Assembly (NCBI RefSeq): GCF_947366995.1
Contig: NZ_CANBCC010000003.1
Location: forward strand, 1 to 64,000
DNA from: an uncultured Aquabacterium sp.
GTDB taxonomy: Bacteria > Pseudomonadota > Gammaproteobacteria > Burkholderiales > Burkholderiaceae_C
Reading direction: 5' to 3'
Length of the DNA: 64,000 nt
Shown: positions 46,851 to 56,651 of the stretch, in pieces
How the letters are laid out: every line of letters starts with the position of its first letter
Position numbering within the stretch: position 1 is the stretch's first letter
The notes under the pieces: generated by a model
Told to the model about the DNA's origin: nothing
The model's input: only the letters and a program-made list of their open reading frames with translations
The model's database searches: none
Position numbers and translations under genes: made by a program

Positions 46851-47852
46851 GTGCGGGCAAGGCAGGCCCGCCTGTGGCCGCGGCTCACACGGGCCGCGCT
46901 CACGGCGGTGGTGGCGCTCGGCCTGGCGGGCTGCGGCACGCTGACGGGCTTTGAAGCGCGACAGACCGAGGCCGTGCTGGCGCAGCCGCCTGCCGACCTG
47001 CCCCGCCGCTTGAACCTCGCGGCGGTGCCGTTCTTCCCGCAGACGGCGCTGCAATGCGGCCCGGCAGTGCTGGCGACGCTGCTTCAGCACGCCGGCCGGC
47101 CCGTGAGCCCGGACACGCTGGCACGCGCCGTGTTCGTGCCCGAGCGCGGCGGCAGCCTGCAGTTGGAAATGCTGGCGGCCGGGCGCGCGCACGACGTGGT
47201 GCCAACCCCGCTGCCGCCCCGGCTCGAGGCCGTGCTGCGTGAAGTGGCGGCCGGCCACCCGGTGGGCGTGCTGCTCAACCTGAGCCTGCCGATCGCACCG
47301 ATGTGGCACTACGCCGTGGTGGTGGGCTACGACCTCGACCAGCGCGAGATCGTGCTGCGCTCGGGCGAGACCCGCGAGCAGCGCATGCCGCTGGCCACCT
47401 TCGAACACACCTGGGCCCGCTCGCGGCACTGGGCCTTCGTGGCCCTGCCGCCCGGCGAACTGCCCGCGACGGCGGAACCCGCCGCCGTGCGCGATGCGCT
47501 GCTCGGCTTTGGCCTGGTGGCACCCCCTGCGCGGGCCGTGACAGCCTGGGAAGCCGCCGCCACCCGCTGGCCCGACGACCCGGTGCTGGGTCTGGGGCTG
47601 GGCAACAGCCATGTGAGCGCCGGCGACCTGCCCCGTGCGGCCGCCGTCTTTGCCGCGGTGGCGCAGCGCACCGACAGCGCCGCCGCATGGAACAACCTCG
47701 CGGCCGCGCGGCTGCATCTGGGTGACCTCCCCGCCGCAGAGGCCGCCGCCCGGCGCGCCGTGCAACGCGCCACCGAGGCCGAGCCCGCGTGGCGCGAGGC
47801 CGCACTGGCCACGCAGTCCGAGGTCGCCGCGGCGCGGGCTGCCGCCCGCTGA
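46851..47852 (+). CDS. PA2778 family cysteine peptidase, lipoprotein
   Basis: A 333-residue lipoprotein (lipobox LAGC, C28) with a C39-like papain-fold peptidase domain. The nucleophile is C69 in ALQCGPAVL and the histidine is H153 in MWHYAVVVGYD. The C-terminal half (about 230-330) is built of tetratricopeptide-like repeats (AAWNNLAAARLHLGDLPAAEAAARRA). The start codon is GTG. Its pairing with the upstream PA2779-like gene suggests that protein is its substrate or partner, but no reaction is established. Confidence 0.85.
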   Translation: MRARQARLWPRLTRAALTAVVALGLAGCGTLTGFEARQTEAVLAQPPADLPRRLNLAAVPFFPQTALQCGPAVLATLLQHAGRPVSPDTLARAVFVPERGGSLQLEMLAAGRAHDVVPTPLPPRLEAVLREVAAGHPVGVLLNLSLPIAPMWHYAVVVGYDLDQREIVLRSGETREQRMPLATFEHTWARSRHWAFVALPPGELPATAEPAAVRDALLGFGLVAPPARAVTAWEAAATRWPDDPVLGLGLGNSHVSAGDLPRAAAVFAAVAQRTDSAAAWNNLAAARLHLGDLPAAEAAARRAVQRATEAEPAWREAALATQSEVAAARAAAR

Positions 47853-47856
47853 GGCA

Positions 47857-49383
47857 TCACGCCCCTTCGAGCCGGATCCAGGTCGTCTTCAATTCGGTGT
47901 ACTTGTCGAGCGCGTGCAGGGACTTGTCCCGCCCGTTGCCCGACTGCTTGACGCCGCCGAACGGCACCGTGATGTCGTCGTCGTCATACTGGTTGACGTG
48001 GACCGTGCCGGCCCGCAGGGCGCGCGCCACGCGGTGGGCGCGATCGAGGCTGCGGCTCCACACGCTGGCCTGCAGGCCGTACGTCGAATCGTTGGCCAGG
48101 CTCACCGCCTGAGCTTCATCGGCAAAGCGGATCACGCTGAGCACCGGCCCGAAGATCTCCTCCCGCGCGATCGCCATGTCGTTGCGCACGCCATCGAACA
48201 CCGTAGGCTCGACGTAATGGCCCCCGGTCTCGGCCAGCGCCTGGCGCCCGCCGGCCAGCAGCCGAGCGCCCTGCTCCACGCCCTGGGCGATGTAGCCCGT
48301 CACCGTGCGCAGCTGCCCTTCGTCGACCAGCGCGCCCATCACGGTGGCCGCCGACAGCGGATCGGCCGGCTGGTAGCGCGGCGTCAGCGCCACGATGCGC
48401 TCCACCACCGCATCGGCAATGGCCTCGTGCACCAGCAGACGCGACGGTGCGTTGCACGACTCGCCCTGGTTGAAGAACAGGCTGCCTGCCACCGTGGTCG
48501 CAGCACGGTCCAGGTCATCGAAGTCGTCGAACAGCAGCACGGCCGACTTGCCACCCAGTTCGTTGAACACACGCTTGAGGTTGCTGCGCCCGGCGTACTC
48601 CAGCATCTTGCGGCCCACGCGGGTCGAGCCCGTGAAGCCCAGGGCGTCGACGTCCATGTGCAGCGCGAGCGCCTCGCCGGCCTCGTGCCCGTAGCCCGGC
48701 ACAACGTTGAACACGCCCTCTGGCACCCCGGCCTTCAGCGCCAGCTCGGCCAGCCGCAGCGCGGTCAGCGGCGATTTTTCCGAGGGCTTCAACACCACGC
48801 TGTTGCCGCACGCCAGCGCGGGGCCCAGCTTCCAGGCCGCCATGATCATGGGGTAGTTCCACGGCACGATGGCACCCACCACGCCGACCGGCTCGCGCTG
48901 GATCAGCGCCAGCGAGTTGGCGGGTGTTGGTGCGATCTCGTCGTACACCTTGTCGATGGCCTCGGCATACCAGGCGATGCAGCGCGCCGCGGCGGGCACG
49001 TCCACGCTGAGGCTGTACTGGATGGGCTTGCCCATGTCGAGCGTTTCGAGCAGCGCCAGCTCGTCCTTGTGCTGCGTGATCAGCTCGGCAAAGCGCAGCA
49101 GGATGCGCTTGCGCACCGCCGGCGCCTTGCGCGCCCAGCGGCCATCGTCGAAAGCGCGGCGTGCGGCACGCACCGCGGCATCCACGTCCGCCTGCTGGCC
49201 CCGCGCCACCGCCGTCAGCAGCCTCCCGTCGATCGGTGAGTGGCAGGCAAAGGTCTGGCCGTCGGCCGCGGCCACACGTTCGCCGCCAATCAGCGCGCGG
49301 CCGTCCAGTCGGCCTTCGGCCAGCAGCGCATCGGCACGGTCGCGCCACAGGCGGGCGCTGGGGGTCGGGGGGCTCGTCGTCAT
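47857..49383 (-). CDS. puuC: Gamma-glutamyl-gamma-aminobutyraldehyde dehydrogenase-like ALDH
   Basis: A 508-residue aldehyde dehydrogenase. The general base is E275 (NELGGKS) and the nucleophile C310 (FFNQGESC). The C-terminal GRDKSLHALDKYTELKTTW closely follows the ending of E. coli PuuC, and the window also carries puuA and potFGHI, so oxidation of the glutamylated putrescine aldehyde is the likely role. AGGAG lies nine bases before the ATG. It is about 8.5 kb from puuA. Other aldehyde substrates cannot be excluded. Confidence 0.88.
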   Translation of the reverse strand: MTTSPPTPSARLWRDRADALLAEGRLDGRALIGGERVAAADGQTFACHSPIDGRLLTAVARGQQADVDAAVRAARRAFDDGRWARKAPAVRKRILLRFAELITQHKDELALLETLDMGKPIQYSLSVDVPAAARCIAWYAEAIDKVYDEIAPTPANSLALIQREPVGVVGAIVPWNYPMIMAAWKLGPALACGNSVVLKPSEKSPLTALRLAELALKAGVPEGVFNVVPGYGHEAGEALALHMDVDALGFTGSTRVGRKMLEYAGRSNLKRVFNELGGKSAVLLFDDFDDLDRAATTVAGSLFFNQGESCNAPSRLLVHEAIADAVVERIVALTPRYQPADPLSAATVMGALVDEGQLRTVTGYIAQGVEQGARLLAGGRQALAETGGHYVEPTVFDGVRNDMAIAREEIFGPVLSVIRFADEAQAVSLANDSTYGLQASVWSRSLDRAHRVARALRAGTVHVNQYDDDDITVPFGGVKQSGNGRDKSLHALDKYTELKTTWIRLEGA

Positions 49384-49504
49384 CGGTCTGGCTCCTGGGT
49401 GCTCGCTGCCCCCACTCTATCCAATCCGGCGGCCGCGTCCACACCCCGCGGCCAAGCCCCCGCGCTTGCGCCACAATGCCCTGGTCCGCACAGGGAGGGT
49501 TGTC

Positions 49505-50125
49505 ATGCCGGTGATCGTGGTCGCCAATCCGAAAGGCGGCGTGGGCAAGTCCACGCTGTCGAGCAACATCGCGGGGTACTTCGCACGGCAGGGCCACGCC
49601 GTGATGCTCGGTGACGTCGACCGCCAGCAGTCGTCGCGCCTGTGGCTGCGGCTGCGCTCGCCTGAACTGCCGCGCATCGTCACGTGGGACATCTCCGCCG
49701 ACCACATCGCGCGGCCGCCCAAGGGCACCACCCACGTGGTGCTCGACACACCGGCCGGCCTGCACGGCAAGGGGCTCGATGCGGTGATGAAGCTGGCCGA
49801 CCGGGTCATCGTGCCGCTGCAGGCCAGCCTGTTCGACATCTACGCCACGCAGGACTTCCTGGCCGCATTGGCGCGCAAGGGTCGCGCCGAGGGCAAACAG
49901 CTCGGCGTGGTCGGCAACCGCATCAAGGACCACACCAAGGCCACCGAGCACCTCTGCACCTTTCTCGACACGCTCGACATCCCGCTCATCACGCTGCTGC
50001 GCGACACGCAGAATTACGCCCACTTGGCCGCCCACGGCCTGAGCCTCTGGGACGTCCCCGCCGCCAAGGTCGAAAAGGACCTGGCGCAGTGGGCCCCGCT
50101 GCTCGGCTGGCTGGGCGCACGCTGA
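49505..50125 (+). CDS. ParA family ATPase
   Basis: A 206-residue ParA/MinD-like ATPase with the deviant Walker A motif KGGVGKST at 10-17 and HVVLDTPAGL as the Walker B region. There is no N-terminal DNA-binding extension and no ParB gene nearby, so it is an orphan of the short type. Such proteins position plasmids, carboxysomes or chemosensory clusters. The next gene, convergent, encodes a chemoreceptor. GGGAGGG lies eight bases before the ATG. Confidence 0.88.
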   Translation: MPVIVVANPKGGVGKSTLSSNIAGYFARQGHAVMLGDVDRQQSSRLWLRLRSPELPRIVTWDISADHIARPPKGTTHVVLDTPAGLHGKGLDAVMKLADRVIVPLQASLFDIYATQDFLAALARKGRAEGKQLGVVGNRIKDHTKATEHLCTFLDTLDIPLITLLRDTQNYAHLAAHGLSLWDVPAAKVEKDLAQWAPLLGWLGAR

Positions 50126-50177
50126 AGACGGCTCCGGCTGCTGGCAACCTTCACAGGGGCCGCACCGGAGCCTCCCG

Positions 50178-50205
50178 GGCAGGCGGCGTTTCCGCGCGGC
50201 CTGCC
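50178..50205. terminator. Hairpin between convergent parA and chemoreceptor genes
   Basis: GGCAGGC (50178-50184) and GCCTGCC (50199-50205) make a 7-bp stem with a 14-base loop. Another repeat, GGCTCCGG/CCGGAGCC, lies at 50130-50137 and 50165-50172. Neither has a T-run. Confidence 0.35.
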
Positions 50206-50215
50206 GAGCGTCTGA

Positions 50216-52030
50216 TCAGAACGTTTCCCAGTCGTCGTCCGACGGCGCGGTGGCCGCCACGGGCCGGGCCGGCGTAGCAGGCACCGATGGTGCGGCGGCC
50301 ACAGCCGCAGGCCGGGCCGGTGCGCGAGCCGACGCCTTGGTGAGGTCGGTCCGCGTCGGCGCCTTGGCCACCTGGGTAGACGCAACCGGCAGGGTGCCGG
50401 CACGGGGTGCGGCCACGCGGGGCGCCATGCTGGAAGCCGGCTGCGCAACCGGGGCGACGGCGGCGGGCAGGGCCGCCATCGCGCCCGCCCCGCCGTCGAG
50501 CCGGAACACCGCCACCGCATCGACCAGCTGCCGCGCCTGCTGCTTCAGGCTTTCGGCCGCGGCCGCGCTTTCCTCGACCAACGCGGCGTTCTGCTGCGTC
50601 GCCTGGTCCATCTGCGACACCGCCTGGCCGACCTGGCTCACGCCGGTGCTCTGCTCGGTGCTGGCGGCGCTGATCTCGGCCACGATGTCGCTGACACGGC
50701 GGATCGCATCGACGATCTCGCCCATGGTCTGTCCGGCCTGGTCGACCAGCGTGGTGCCCTGATCGACCTGTTGGAGGCTGTCGGTGATCAGCGTCTTGAT
50801 CTCGCGAGCGGCACTGGCGCTGCGCTGGGCCAGCGCCCGCACCTCGCCGGCCACCACGGCAAACCCGCGGCCCTGCTCACCGGCCCGCGCGGCTTCCACC
50901 GCGGCATTCAGCGCCAGGATGTTGGTCTGGAAGGCGATGCCGTCGATCACCGAGATGATGTCCCCGATCTTCCCGGAGCTCTGCTGGATGCCGCGCATGG
51001 TGTCCACCACCTGCCCCACCACCTCGCCACCGCGCTGGGCCACGCTCGACGCACCCGATGCGAGCTGGTTGGCCTGGCGCGCGTTGTCTGCGTTGTGGCG
51101 CACGGTGCTGCTGAGTTGGTCCATGGTGGCCGCGGTCTGTTGAAGGGCGGCGGCCTGGGTCTCGGTGCGCTGGCTCAGGTCCAGGTTGCCATGGGCGATT
51201 TCGCTGCTGGCGGTCGCCACGCTCTCGGCGTTGCCCCGCACGCGGCCGACCACGGCCACCAGCCGCTCCTGCATGTCGTGCAGCGCGCGCAGCAGCACGC
51301 CGGTCTCGTCGGCACGCCCCGTCTCCAGGCGGCCGGTCAGGTCGCCCGCGGCCACGCGCTGGGCGGCCTTCACGGCTTCGTGCAGCGGCGTGGTGATGCT
51401 GCGTGTGATCAGCCAGGACACGGCCCCGCCCAGCAGCAGCGTCAACGCACCGAGCGCCCACAGCAGGCGCGCGCTCGCGGCATTCAGCGTGGCGATGCCC
51501 TTCGCCCGGTGGTCGATCTCCTCGCGCTGCAGCGCCTGCAGGGCCTGCATGCCACCCAGGTAGGCCTTGGCCGCCGGCATGAAATGCTGCGTCAGATCGG
51601 CGCTGGCCTCGTCGACGCGGCCGGCCTTCTTGTGCTCGGCAATGCGGTCGCGCACCGCGATGAACTGCTTGCGATGCGTTCCCACCTCGCCAAAGACCTC
51701 GCGTTCACGCGGCGTGGACAGCAAGGCCTCGATCGACTTCTGATAGTGGCTGGACGCCTTGCTGGCCTCGGCCACGTCTTCGGCGAAGAACGCCACCAGC
51801 GACGGGTCGCTGCTGCGCGCAATCGCGGCGGTGCGGCGCACACCGGCGTTCACGTTGGCATACCAGTCGCTGACGAGGCGCTCCTTGGCCAGCGGGGTCT
51901 GCATCATGTCGGCCGTCTCACGGGCTGTTTCGTGCAGGCGCCACAGGCCGATGCCGGTGGTCAGGACGCAAAGAAAGAGAACGAGGGCAAAGCCCAGGGC
52001 CAGCCGCTGACCGATGGACAGACGTGACAT
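50216..52030 (-). CDS. Methyl-accepting chemotaxis protein
   Basis: A 604-residue chemoreceptor: first membrane helix (about 8-30), a periplasmic four-helix-bundle ligand domain, second helix near 190-210, a HAMP domain, and a long signalling coiled coil with the conserved hairpin [29 protein letters not shown]. The C-terminus after an Ala/Pro-rich linker ends DDWETF, very close to the NWETF tail that tethers CheR and CheB. AGGAG lies six bases before the ATG. No che genes are in the window. Confidence 0.94.
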   Translation of the reverse strand: MSRLSIGQRLALGFALVLFLCVLTTGIGLWRLHETARETADMMQTPLAKERLVSDWYANVNAGVRRTAAIARSSDPSLVAFFAEDVAEASKASSHYQKSIEALLSTPREREVFGEVGTHRKQFIAVRDRIAEHKKAGRVDEASADLTQHFMPAAKAYLGGMQALQALQREEIDHRAKGIATLNAASARLLWALGALTLLLGGAVSWLITRSITTPLHEAVKAAQRVAAGDLTGRLETGRADETGVLLRALHDMQERLVAVVGRVRGNAESVATASSEIAHGNLDLSQRTETQAAALQQTAATMDQLSSTVRHNADNARQANQLASGASSVAQRGGEVVGQVVDTMRGIQQSSGKIGDIISVIDGIAFQTNILALNAAVEAARAGEQGRGFAVVAGEVRALAQRSASAAREIKTLITDSLQQVDQGTTLVDQAGQTMGEIVDAIRRVSDIVAEISAASTEQSTGVSQVGQAVSQMDQATQQNAALVEESAAAAESLKQQARQLVDAVAVFRLDGGAGAMAALPAAVAPVAQPASSMAPRVAAPRAGTLPVASTQVAKAPTRTDLTKASARAPARPAAVAAAPSVPATPARPVAATAPSDDDWETF

Positions 52031-52161
52031 ACACACTCCTGAAAGTGCAGCCACGTGCCCGAGCGGAAAGGACGGTTCCTGCCATGGCCCGGCTGCTGCG
52101 TGTGACATCGGTCAGAACGCAGGCAACTTGAACGCCCTCGTGCCGCGCCGTGCCGGAGTGC

Positions 52162-53658
52162 TCAGAAACTGACGACGACCGCCGTGCCGAAGAGCTGGTT
52201 GCTCTTCTTGTAGTCGTTGGACTTCGTGTCGATGAACACCGGGCCGGACGCCCAGTCGTAACGGTATTCGAACTTGAACAGCGTGTTGAGGTTGAAGGCG
52301 TAGTTCATGCCGAGACTGAGGGCGCCGCGATCGACACCGCGAGCGCCGCCGTTGGCCGCCACCCATGCCCCCGACTCATCGCGCACCCGCGCCGGGCCGA
52401 TGCCGTTGAACGTGTCAGCCACCGCATAGGTCAGGAGACCGCCGCCATTCTTGCCGTTCCAGATGTAATCCGCACGGGCGGCCAGTTCCAGCCAGGGCTC
52501 GATCTTGTAGGCGAACAGGCCAGAGACGCCGGACCAGTAGGCATCGCGCAGGCGGCCCGTTTCGGGGTCCGGCGTGATGGACGCTTTCAGTTGTCGCCCG
52601 AACGACACCTGGCCCTGCAGCGTCAGCGGGCCGCGGATGAAGTAGGCATCGAACTCGAAGGTGTCGACGCGGGAGTCGCGTTGGGCAATCGGCTGCTGGG
52701 CCGACTCGACCACGCCCGTGATCGGATTGAGCACACTCACCGTCTCCGTCGCGCTTTCCGAGAAGTTCGCCGCCCGCCCATGGATCCCTGCAAACCCGAA
52801 GCCCTGGAACTCGCCCTTCGCATAGTCCACCCGATAGGCCAACACCGGCGTCTTCTCGTTCGGCTGCCGGCGGCTGGCCGCCATGTTGGCCACCACGGCC
52901 TTGGTCAGCCACTTGCCACGCAGGATCTCGAAGCCCGCGCCGGTGTAGGACGCGGGCAGCGTGGTGTCGAACAGCAGGTTGTGCGTCACGAACTTGTTGA
53001 GCGTGGGCTGCAGCATCTCGTAGCCCGACCAGTCCGGGATGTGCCCGGCAATGAAGCGGGTCTGCAGGTCGGTGATGGGCACCGACACCGAGGCCTCCTG
53101 CACCGGCGAACTCGTGCCTTCCGACACCGCCTGCGTGCTGCGCTGGGGCACCAGCGTCAGGCGCCAGCGTGCACCGCTGTCGGTCTCCTTGACGATGTCG
53201 AGCGCCACCGTGCCGATGTAGGACGTGTCGTAGTAGTAGCCTCCCTCGTCCACCGGGTTGAGGAACTGGAAGCCCGCGCGGTGCTGCCGCTGGTTGAAGA
53301 CCCAGGTCGGGTCCATGTAGCCCCCGATCTTCAGGCCCTTGAAGCCCAGCATGTCACGCGAGTCTTCCAGCGCCTCGGCCTTCACGGCGATGCGATTGAA
53401 GTCCTGCTGCTGCTCGGGCGTCATGCCCGGGGCCGGCGCCGCCGCGGCCGCCTCGGCCTGCTTCGTCTCCTGTGCCTCGAGCTTCTTTTCCAGCTCGGCC
53501 ATGCGCGCCTTCAAGGCCTTGAGCTCCTGCAGCAACTCGGCGTTCGACTGCGCGGCCGCCGGCAGCGGAAAGGCCGCCGCAAGGGCCAGCGCCAGCGCGG
53601 TGGCAGCCGGCCAGGCGCGGCCGGGACGGGCCGCAGGGGATGAGGACACGGTGTTCAT
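52162..53658 (-). CDS. DUF3138 family outer-membrane porin-like protein
   Basis: A 498-residue exported protein. After the signal peptide (cleavage near AAAQS) comes a short coiled coil (ELLQELKALKARMAELEKKLE), a proline/alanine linker, then a beta-strand-rich domain ending in phenylalanine (VVVSF), the usual signal for outer-membrane barrels. It matches DUF3138, a betaproteobacterial family without assigned function. AGGAG precedes the ATG by 10 bases. It is encoded 69 bases downstream of potI on the same strand, so it may be the outer-membrane channel serving polyamine uptake. Confidence 0.82.
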   Translation of the reverse strand: MNTVSSSPAARPGRAWPAATALALALAAAFPLPAAAQSNAELLQELKALKARMAELEKKLEAQETKQAEAAAAAPAPGMTPEQQQDFNRIAVKAEALEDSRDMLGFKGLKIGGYMDPTWVFNQRQHRAGFQFLNPVDEGGYYYDTSYIGTVALDIVKETDSGARWRLTLVPQRSTQAVSEGTSSPVQEASVSVPITDLQTRFIAGHIPDWSGYEMLQPTLNKFVTHNLLFDTTLPASYTGAGFEILRGKWLTKAVVANMAASRRQPNEKTPVLAYRVDYAKGEFQGFGFAGIHGRAANFSESATETVSVLNPITGVVESAQQPIAQRDSRVDTFEFDAYFIRGPLTLQGQVSFGRQLKASITPDPETGRLRDAYWSGVSGLFAYKIEPWLELAARADYIWNGKNGGGLLTYAVADTFNGIGPARVRDESGAWVAANGGARGVDRGALSLGMNYAFNLNTLFKFEYRYDWASGPVFIDTKSNDYKKSNQLFGTAVVVSF

Positions 53659-53727
53659 GGGGCTGGGCTCCTGGTGTCGTTGCAATCGGTTGTGCTTGTG
53701 AGGGATGAGGGATCGTGGCGGCCCGCC

Positions 53728-54582
53728 TCAGCCGAGGGCCGCCTTCGCCATGTCCTGCTGCCGTCGCCGCTCGGCACGGGCCAGCGCATAGCTGCCGCCC
53801 ACCACCGCCAGCGCCACCACGGCAATCACCACCGTGGCCACCGCGTTCACGCTCGGGTCGACACCCAGCCGCGCACGCGAGAAGATCACCAGCGGCATCG
53901 TGGTCGAGCCCGGGCCGGACAGGAAGGCCGCGAGCACCACGTCGTCGAGCGACAGCGTGAAGGTCAGCAGGAACGCCGAGGCCAGCGACTGCGCGATCAT
54001 GGGCAGCGTGACCAGAAAGAACACCTGCGCCGGCCGAGCGCCCAGGTTGAGTGCGGCCTCTTCCAGCTGCGGGTTCAGCGTCTGCAGCCGCGCCTGGATC
54101 ACCACGGTGGCATAGGCCAGCCCCACCAGCAGGTGGCCCAGCCAGATCGTCACCATGCCGCGCTCGGGAAAGCCCAGCCAGCGCTGCAGCGACACCAGCA
54201 TCAGCAGCAGCGACAGCCCGACGATGACCTCGGGCATCACCAGCGGCGCGTTGATCATGCCCACCATCAGCGTGCGCCCGCCAAAGCGCTTGAAGCGCAC
54301 CAGCGCCAGGGCGGCCAGCGTGCCCAGCACCACCGCCGCGCAGGCCGTGAAGAAGGCGATGCGCAGCGACAGCCACAGCCCCTGCAGGATCTCGGTGTCA
54401 TCGGCCAGCTTGCTGAACCAGCTCAGCGTGAAGCCACCCCACACCGAGGGCAGCGGCGACGCGTTGAACGCAAACACCACCAGCATCGCGATGGGCAGGT
54501 ACAGAAACGCGAAGCCCAGCGCCAGCCAGGTGCGCGACACCCAGCGGCCCCGGCGCAGGTAAGACGGCAGCCCCTCGCTCAT
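53728..54582 (-). CDS. potI: Putrescine ABC transporter permease PotI
   Basis: A 284-residue inner-membrane permease with six helices and the EAA loop (LEEAALNLGARPAQVFFLVTLP), which docks the ATPase PotG. It is the second permease of the PotFGHI importer. Its ATG overlaps the potH stop (ATGA), so both permeases are made together. Confidence 0.92.
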   Translation of the reverse strand: MSEGLPSYLRRGRWVSRTWLALGFAFLYLPIAMLVVFAFNASPLPSVWGGFTLSWFSKLADDTEILQGLWLSLRIAFFTACAAVVLGTLAALALVRFKRFGGRTLMVGMINAPLVMPEVIVGLSLLLMLVSLQRWLGFPERGMVTIWLGHLLVGLAYATVVIQARLQTLNPQLEEAALNLGARPAQVFFLVTLPMIAQSLASAFLLTFTLSLDDVVLAAFLSGPGSTTMPLVIFSRARLGVDPSVNAVATVVIAVVALAVVGGSYALARAERRRQQDMAKAALG

Positions 54583-55499
54583 CGCCCGCCCTCCTGCGCT
54601 TCGGCCTGTACCTTGTTGAACCACGCCAGCGGCACGATGATCAGCAGGATCATCACCACCGCCACGCTCGAGGCCATGGGCCAGTCGTTGTTCGCAAAGA
54701 ACTCGTCCCACAGCACGCGGCCGATCATCAGCGTCTGCGGCCCGCCCAGCAGCTCGGGGATCACGAACTCGCCCACGCACGGGATGAACACCAGCATCGA
54801 GCCCGCCACGATACCCGCGCGCGACAGCGGTACCGTCACCTTCCAGAACGCGACCCACGGCGTGGCGCCCAGGTCGTAGGCCGCCTCCAGCAGCCGCAGA
54901 TCCATCTTCGACAGGTTGGCGTAGAGCGGCAGGATCATGAACGGCAGGTAGGTGTAGACCATGCCCAGCACCAGCGAGAACGCCGTGTTCAGATACTGCC
55001 CGGGCCCGGGGATCAGGCCGAGCGTCATCAGCAGCTGGTCTGCGTGCACCGCGTTGAGCGCCATCGCGGCCCAGCCGCCCTCGCCCAGCAGGCCTTTCCA
55101 CGCATACACGCGCAGCAGAAAGCTGGTCCAGAACGGCAGCATCACGGCCATCACCAGCGCCGGCTGCACGCTGCGGTCCGCCCGCGCCATGAAGTAGGCA
55201 AAAGGGTAGCCGATGGCCAGACACAGCACGGTCGTGATCGCGGCGTACTTCAGGCTGTTCAGGTAGGTCAGGAAGTACAGCTCGTCCTGCGTGATGAACA
55301 GGTAATTGCCCAGCTTCAGGCTCAGCTGCAGCACGCCGTCCTTCCAGGTGATCAGGTCCTTGAAGCTCACCACCTCCATCTCGGAGACGCTGATCTTCAT
55401 CACGATCAGAAAGGGCAGCAGGAAGAACACCAGCAGCCACGCATACGGCACGCCGATCAGCGTGCGGTCCCGCCAGTTCAGCTTGGGGTGATGGGCCAT
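54579..55499 (-). CDS. potH: Putrescine ABC transporter permease PotH
   Basis: A 306-residue permease with six helices, including PYAWLLVFFLLPFLIVMKIS at the start and the EAA loop LLEAAYDLGATPWVAFWKVTVP. It pairs with PotI in the membrane. It follows potG by ten bases. PotH and PotI together form the polyamine path across the inner membrane. Confidence 0.93.
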   Translation of the reverse strand: MAHHPKLNWRDRTLIGVPYAWLLVFFLLPFLIVMKISVSEMEVVSFKDLITWKDGVLQLSLKLGNYLFITQDELYFLTYLNSLKYAAITTVLCLAIGYPFAYFMARADRSVQPALVMAVMLPFWTSFLLRVYAWKGLLGEGGWAAMALNAVHADQLLMTLGLIPGPGQYLNTAFSLVLGMVYTYLPFMILPLYANLSKMDLRLLEAAYDLGATPWVAFWKVTVPLSRAGIVAGSMLVFIPCVGEFVIPELLGGPQTLMIGRVLWDEFFANNDWPMASSVAVVMILLIIVPLAWFNKVQAEAQEGGR

Positions 55500-55509
55500 C
55501 GCCTTCGCC

Positions 55510-56643
55510 TTACTGCGTCAGCACCACCTGGGCCGACGGAGCCCAGCTGGCATGGGCTTCGTCGCCCCAGGTCAGCGCGTCGTCGACGTGGCGCTGCGTG
55601 TTGCCCTGGCTCACCTTCAGCACGGCCCCGCTGGGCAGGGCCAGGTGGTACACCGTGCTGTCGCCGAAGTACACGATGTCCTTCACCGTGCCCTTCACCC
55701 GGTTCAGCGGCGCAGCCGGTTCGCCGGCCAGCGGCTCGGGCGGGCGCTTGCCGATGCGGATCTTCTCGGGGCGCAGCGCCACCGTCACCGCCATGCCTTC
55801 ATGGCCCGTGATGCCGTGGCCCACGAAGTGCCGCACATCGGCACAGGCCACTTCGCAGTGGTCGGCCTCGTCCACCACCAGCGTGCCATCCATCAGGTTG
55901 ACGTTGCCGATGAAGTCGGCCACGAAGCGCGTCGACGGCGTCTCGTACACCTCGTGCGGCGAGCCCACCTGCAGGATGCGGCCCTCGCTCATGATGCCGA
56001 TGCGGCTGGCCATGGTCATGGCCTCTTCCTGGTCGTGCGTCACCATCACGCAGGTCACACCCACCGACTCGATGATGTTGACCAGCTCGATCTGCGTCTC
56101 TTCGCGCAGCTTCTTGTCGAGCGCGCCCAGCGGTTCGTCCAGCAACAGCAGCTTGGGCTGCTTGGCCAGGCTGCGCGCCAGCGCCACGCGCTGCTGCTGT
56201 CCGCCCGACAGCTGGTGCGGCTTGCGCTGCGCGAACTTCGTCAGCTGCACGAGCTTCAACATGGCCTCCACCCGCTCGGCCATCTGGGCGCGCGGCATGC
56301 CTTCGCGCTTCAGGCCGAACGCGATGTTGTCCCACACGCTGAGGTGCGGAAACAGCGCGTAGCTCTGGAACATCATGTTGATCGGCCGCTCGTAGGGCGC
56401 CAGCCCGGCCAGATCCTGACCGCCCAGCATCAAGCGCCCCGATGTGGGCGCATTGAAGCCCGCCAGCATCCGCAGCAGCGTCGTCTTGCCGCAGCCGCTC
56501 GAGCCCAGCAAGGCGAAGATCTCACCCTGCCGGATCGACAGCGACACGTTGTCCACCGCCCGGAAGCTGCCGCCGTCCGGGCTCACGAAGTCCTTCACCA
56601 CCCGGTCGATGACCAGGTAGCCCTCCCCTGTCCTGCTGTTCAT
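55510..56643 (-). CDS. potG: Putrescine ABC transporter ATP-binding protein PotG
   Basis: A 377-residue ABC ATPase: Walker A GSSGCGKTT at 47-55, signature LSGGQ at 145-149, Walker B LLLLDEP near 166-171, and a C-terminal TOBE regulatory domain. It drives the PotFGHI importer. Eight bases separate it from potF. Confidence 0.94.
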   Translation of the reverse strand: MNSRTGEGYLVIDRVVKDFVSPDGGSFRAVDNVSLSIRQGEIFALLGSSGCGKTTLLRMLAGFNAPTSGRLMLGGQDLAGLAPYERPINMMFQSYALFPHLSVWDNIAFGLKREGMPRAQMAERVEAMLKLVQLTKFAQRKPHQLSGGQQQRVALARSLAKQPKLLLLDEPLGALDKKLREETQIELVNIIESVGVTCVMVTHDQEEAMTMASRIGIMSEGRILQVGSPHEVYETPSTRFVADFIGNVNLMDGTLVVDEADHCEVACADVRHFVGHGITGHEGMAVTVALRPEKIRIGKRPPEPLAGEPAAPLNRVKGTVKDIVYFGDSTVYHLALPSGAVLKVSQGNTQRHVDDALTWGDEAHASWAPSAQVVLTQ

Positions 56644-56651
56644 TCTGTTCT

